This document shows positions 62,853 through 64,000 of a stretch of 64,000 nucleotides of DNA, piece by piece. The DNA comes from Alphaproteobacteria bacterium (GTDB lineage: Bacteria > Pseudomonadota > Alphaproteobacteria > Rhodobacterales > Rhodobacteraceae), in contig JAAAPD010000067.1 in NCBI GenBank assembly GCA_009908505.1, positions 142,399 through 206,398 on the forward strand, given 5' to 3'. A program made the position numbers and the translations under genes. The first letter of the stretch is position 1; the number at the start of each line of letters is the position of its first letter. The notes under the pieces were generated by a model that searched no databases, was not told the DNA's origin, and was given only the letters and a program-made list of their open reading frames with translations.

Positions 62853-64000
62853 ATGGCGAGCACATTGCAGAAACGCGTTTGGGGCTGGATGGCCTTCGAT
62901 TGGGCGACCCAGCCGTTCTACACGCTGGGGCTGACCTTCATTTTCGGACCCTATTTCGCCACCGTCGCGGCCGAGTTCTTTCTGACCAGCGGCATGACCG
63001 AACGCGCCGCCGACGCGCGGGCGCAGTCGCTGTGGTCGTTGGGCCAGATGCTGGCCGGGCTTTTCATCGCCTTCACCGCGCCAGTGCTGGGCGCCTATGC
63101 CGACAGCACGGGGCGGCGTCTGCCCTGGCTTGTCGCCTTTTCGGCGGTCTTCGTCGTCTGCACCGCCTTGCTGTGGTTCATGGTGCCCGACGGGTCGGCG
63201 ACGATGTTTTGCCTGGTGGCCTTTTCCATCGCCTTCGTGGCGGCCGAATACGCGCTTGTCTTTACCAACGCTATCCTGCCCGGGTTGGGCGATCACGACG
63301 AGATCGGGCGCATCTCGGGGGACGGGGCCGCCATCGGATACTGGGGCGGCTTCGTGGCCCTGCTCATCTTTCTGCCGCTCTTCTTCGAGCTGAACGAGGG
63401 CAAGACCATGCTGGGGATATCGCCCGGGTTGGGGCTGTTGAACGGCATGGACCGCGAAGGAACCCGCGCGGTCGGCCCTTTCATCGCCGCCTGGTTCCTG
63501 ATCTTCATGATACCCTACTGGCTGTACGTACGCGAGGACGAGGCCCCCAACCGCGCGGGCGGCATGGCCGCGGCCCTGCGCGACCTCAAGACATCCCTCG
63601 CCGGTGTGGTGCACCGCCGGAGCCTGTTGAACTTCCTGATTTCCTCGATGCTTTATCGCGATGCGCTGGCCGCGCTCTATGCCTTTGGCGGGGTTTACGC
63701 CGCGCTCGTGCTCGACTGGGGGCTGATGCAGATCGCGGCCTTCGGCATCATCGGCGTGGTCGCCGCCGCGGTCTCGACCTCGATCGCCGGGCGGGCGGAT
63801 CGCAGGTTCGGCCCGCGGCCCGTGATCCATTTCTGCATCGTCACGCTGATGGTCGTCTGCGTCATCATCGTGGGCATGACCCGCGAACAGGTTCTTGGCA
63901 TCCCGCTGCCGCCGGGCAGCCCGGTGCCGGACCTGCTGTTCTACATCTGCGGGTCGATCATCGGCGGCGCGGGCGGCGGCATCTACTCGGCCAGCCGGTC
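62853..64000 (+). CDS. UMF1-family MFS transporter, cut by window end
   Basis: The first about 382 codons are present from the ATG at 62853 (MASTLQKRVWGWMAFDWATQ). The start WMAFDWATQPFYTLGLTFIF is the hallmark of the UMF1/Atg22-like group. At least nine hydrophobic segments are seen, with the A-type loop LGAYADSTGRRLPWL after TM2 and ITAGRADRRFG-like (SIAGRADRRFG) later. The 3' end, about 70-80 codons, lies beyond the window. Substrate unknown; amino-acid or drug export is possible. Confidence 0.9.
   Translation, partial: MASTLQKRVWGWMAFDWATQPFYTLGLTFIFGPYFATVAAEFFLTSGMTERAADARAQSLWSLGQMLAGLFIAFTAPVLGAYADSTGRRLPWLVAFSAVFVVCTALLWFMVPDGSATMFCLVAFSIAFVAAEYALVFTNAILPGLGDHDEIGRISGDGAAIGYWGGFVALLIFLPLFFELNEGKTMLGISPGLGLLNGMDREGTRAVGPFIAAWFLIFMIPYWLYVREDEAPNRAGGMAAALRDLKTSLAGVVHRRSLLNFLISSMLYRDALAALYAFGGVYAALVLDWGLMQIAAFGIIGVVAAAVSTSIAGRADRRFGPRPVIHFCIVTLMVVCVIIVGMTREQVLGIPLPPGSPVPDLLFYICGSIIGGAGGGIYSASR

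Overview
The window looks like chromosomal DNA of a marine-type alphaproteobacterium of the family Rhodobacteraceae (Roseobacter group). The evidence is high GC with a strong C/G third-codon bias, the gene order rsfS-rlmH-gpmI-envC-ctpA-rppH, a serC-motif leader RNA before serC-serA, Hint-domain T1SS-type proteins, an IalB-family protein and a SelD fused to an FAD oxidoreductase. This assignment comes from gene content and style; no marker gene was compared.

Layout. 1-1.1 kb is a decayed patch: an NnrU-like gene start with a 4-bp repeat and a frameshift, an integrase tail, and tRNA-Pro(CGG). 1.1-10.3 kb holds a DMT transporter, leuB, a LysR regulator facing an NAD(P)-binding protein, a nuclease-like protein, a membrane protein, and the leuC-DUF429-leuD unit behind a candidate leucine leader peptide. 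10.4-19.6 kb holds an MscS channel, a DUF2975 gene broken by an amber codon with its XRE partner, and the ribosome / cell-envelope cluster (rsfS, rlmH, gpmI, envC-like, ctpA-like, rppH). 19.6-30.2 kb holds rnr, dapE, a pair of overlapping Hint-domain genes, a prokaryotic glutamate-receptor-like channel, dapD, a LOG protein and gluconokinase.

30.2-42.1 kb is a divergent sugar-catabolism locus under one LacI-family regulator. The left arm encodes a Gfo/Idh/MocA oxidoreductase, a sugar isomerase-like protein and the regulator. The right arm encodes a CUT1 ABC importer, a GH2 beta-mannosidase-like enzyme, and a second isomerase-like plus oxidoreductase pair. Two LacI-type half-palindromes 20 bp apart lie between the arms.

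42.1-64 kb holds rlmN, an ArsR/ArsP-type efflux pair with a clear operator, IalB, asparaginase, serB facing away from serC-serA, a phosphatase, a VOC protein, mnmH convergent with selD (selenouridine modification), threonine catabolism (kbl-tdh), a thiolase, yaaA, recQ, a YggT protein, a thioesterase-like protein and the start of a UMF1-type MFS transporter cut by the window end.

The window is compact. Ten of eleven convergent gene pairs overlap at their 3' ends, six of them by exactly 4 bp with shared stop codons. Many same-strand neighbours overlap by ATGA or TGATG. Amino-acid biosynthesis and turnover recur (leuBCD, dapDE, serABC, tdh-kbl, asparaginase), but the genes are dispersed rather than in one operon. 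No CRISPR array, intact insertion sequence or prophage was seen.
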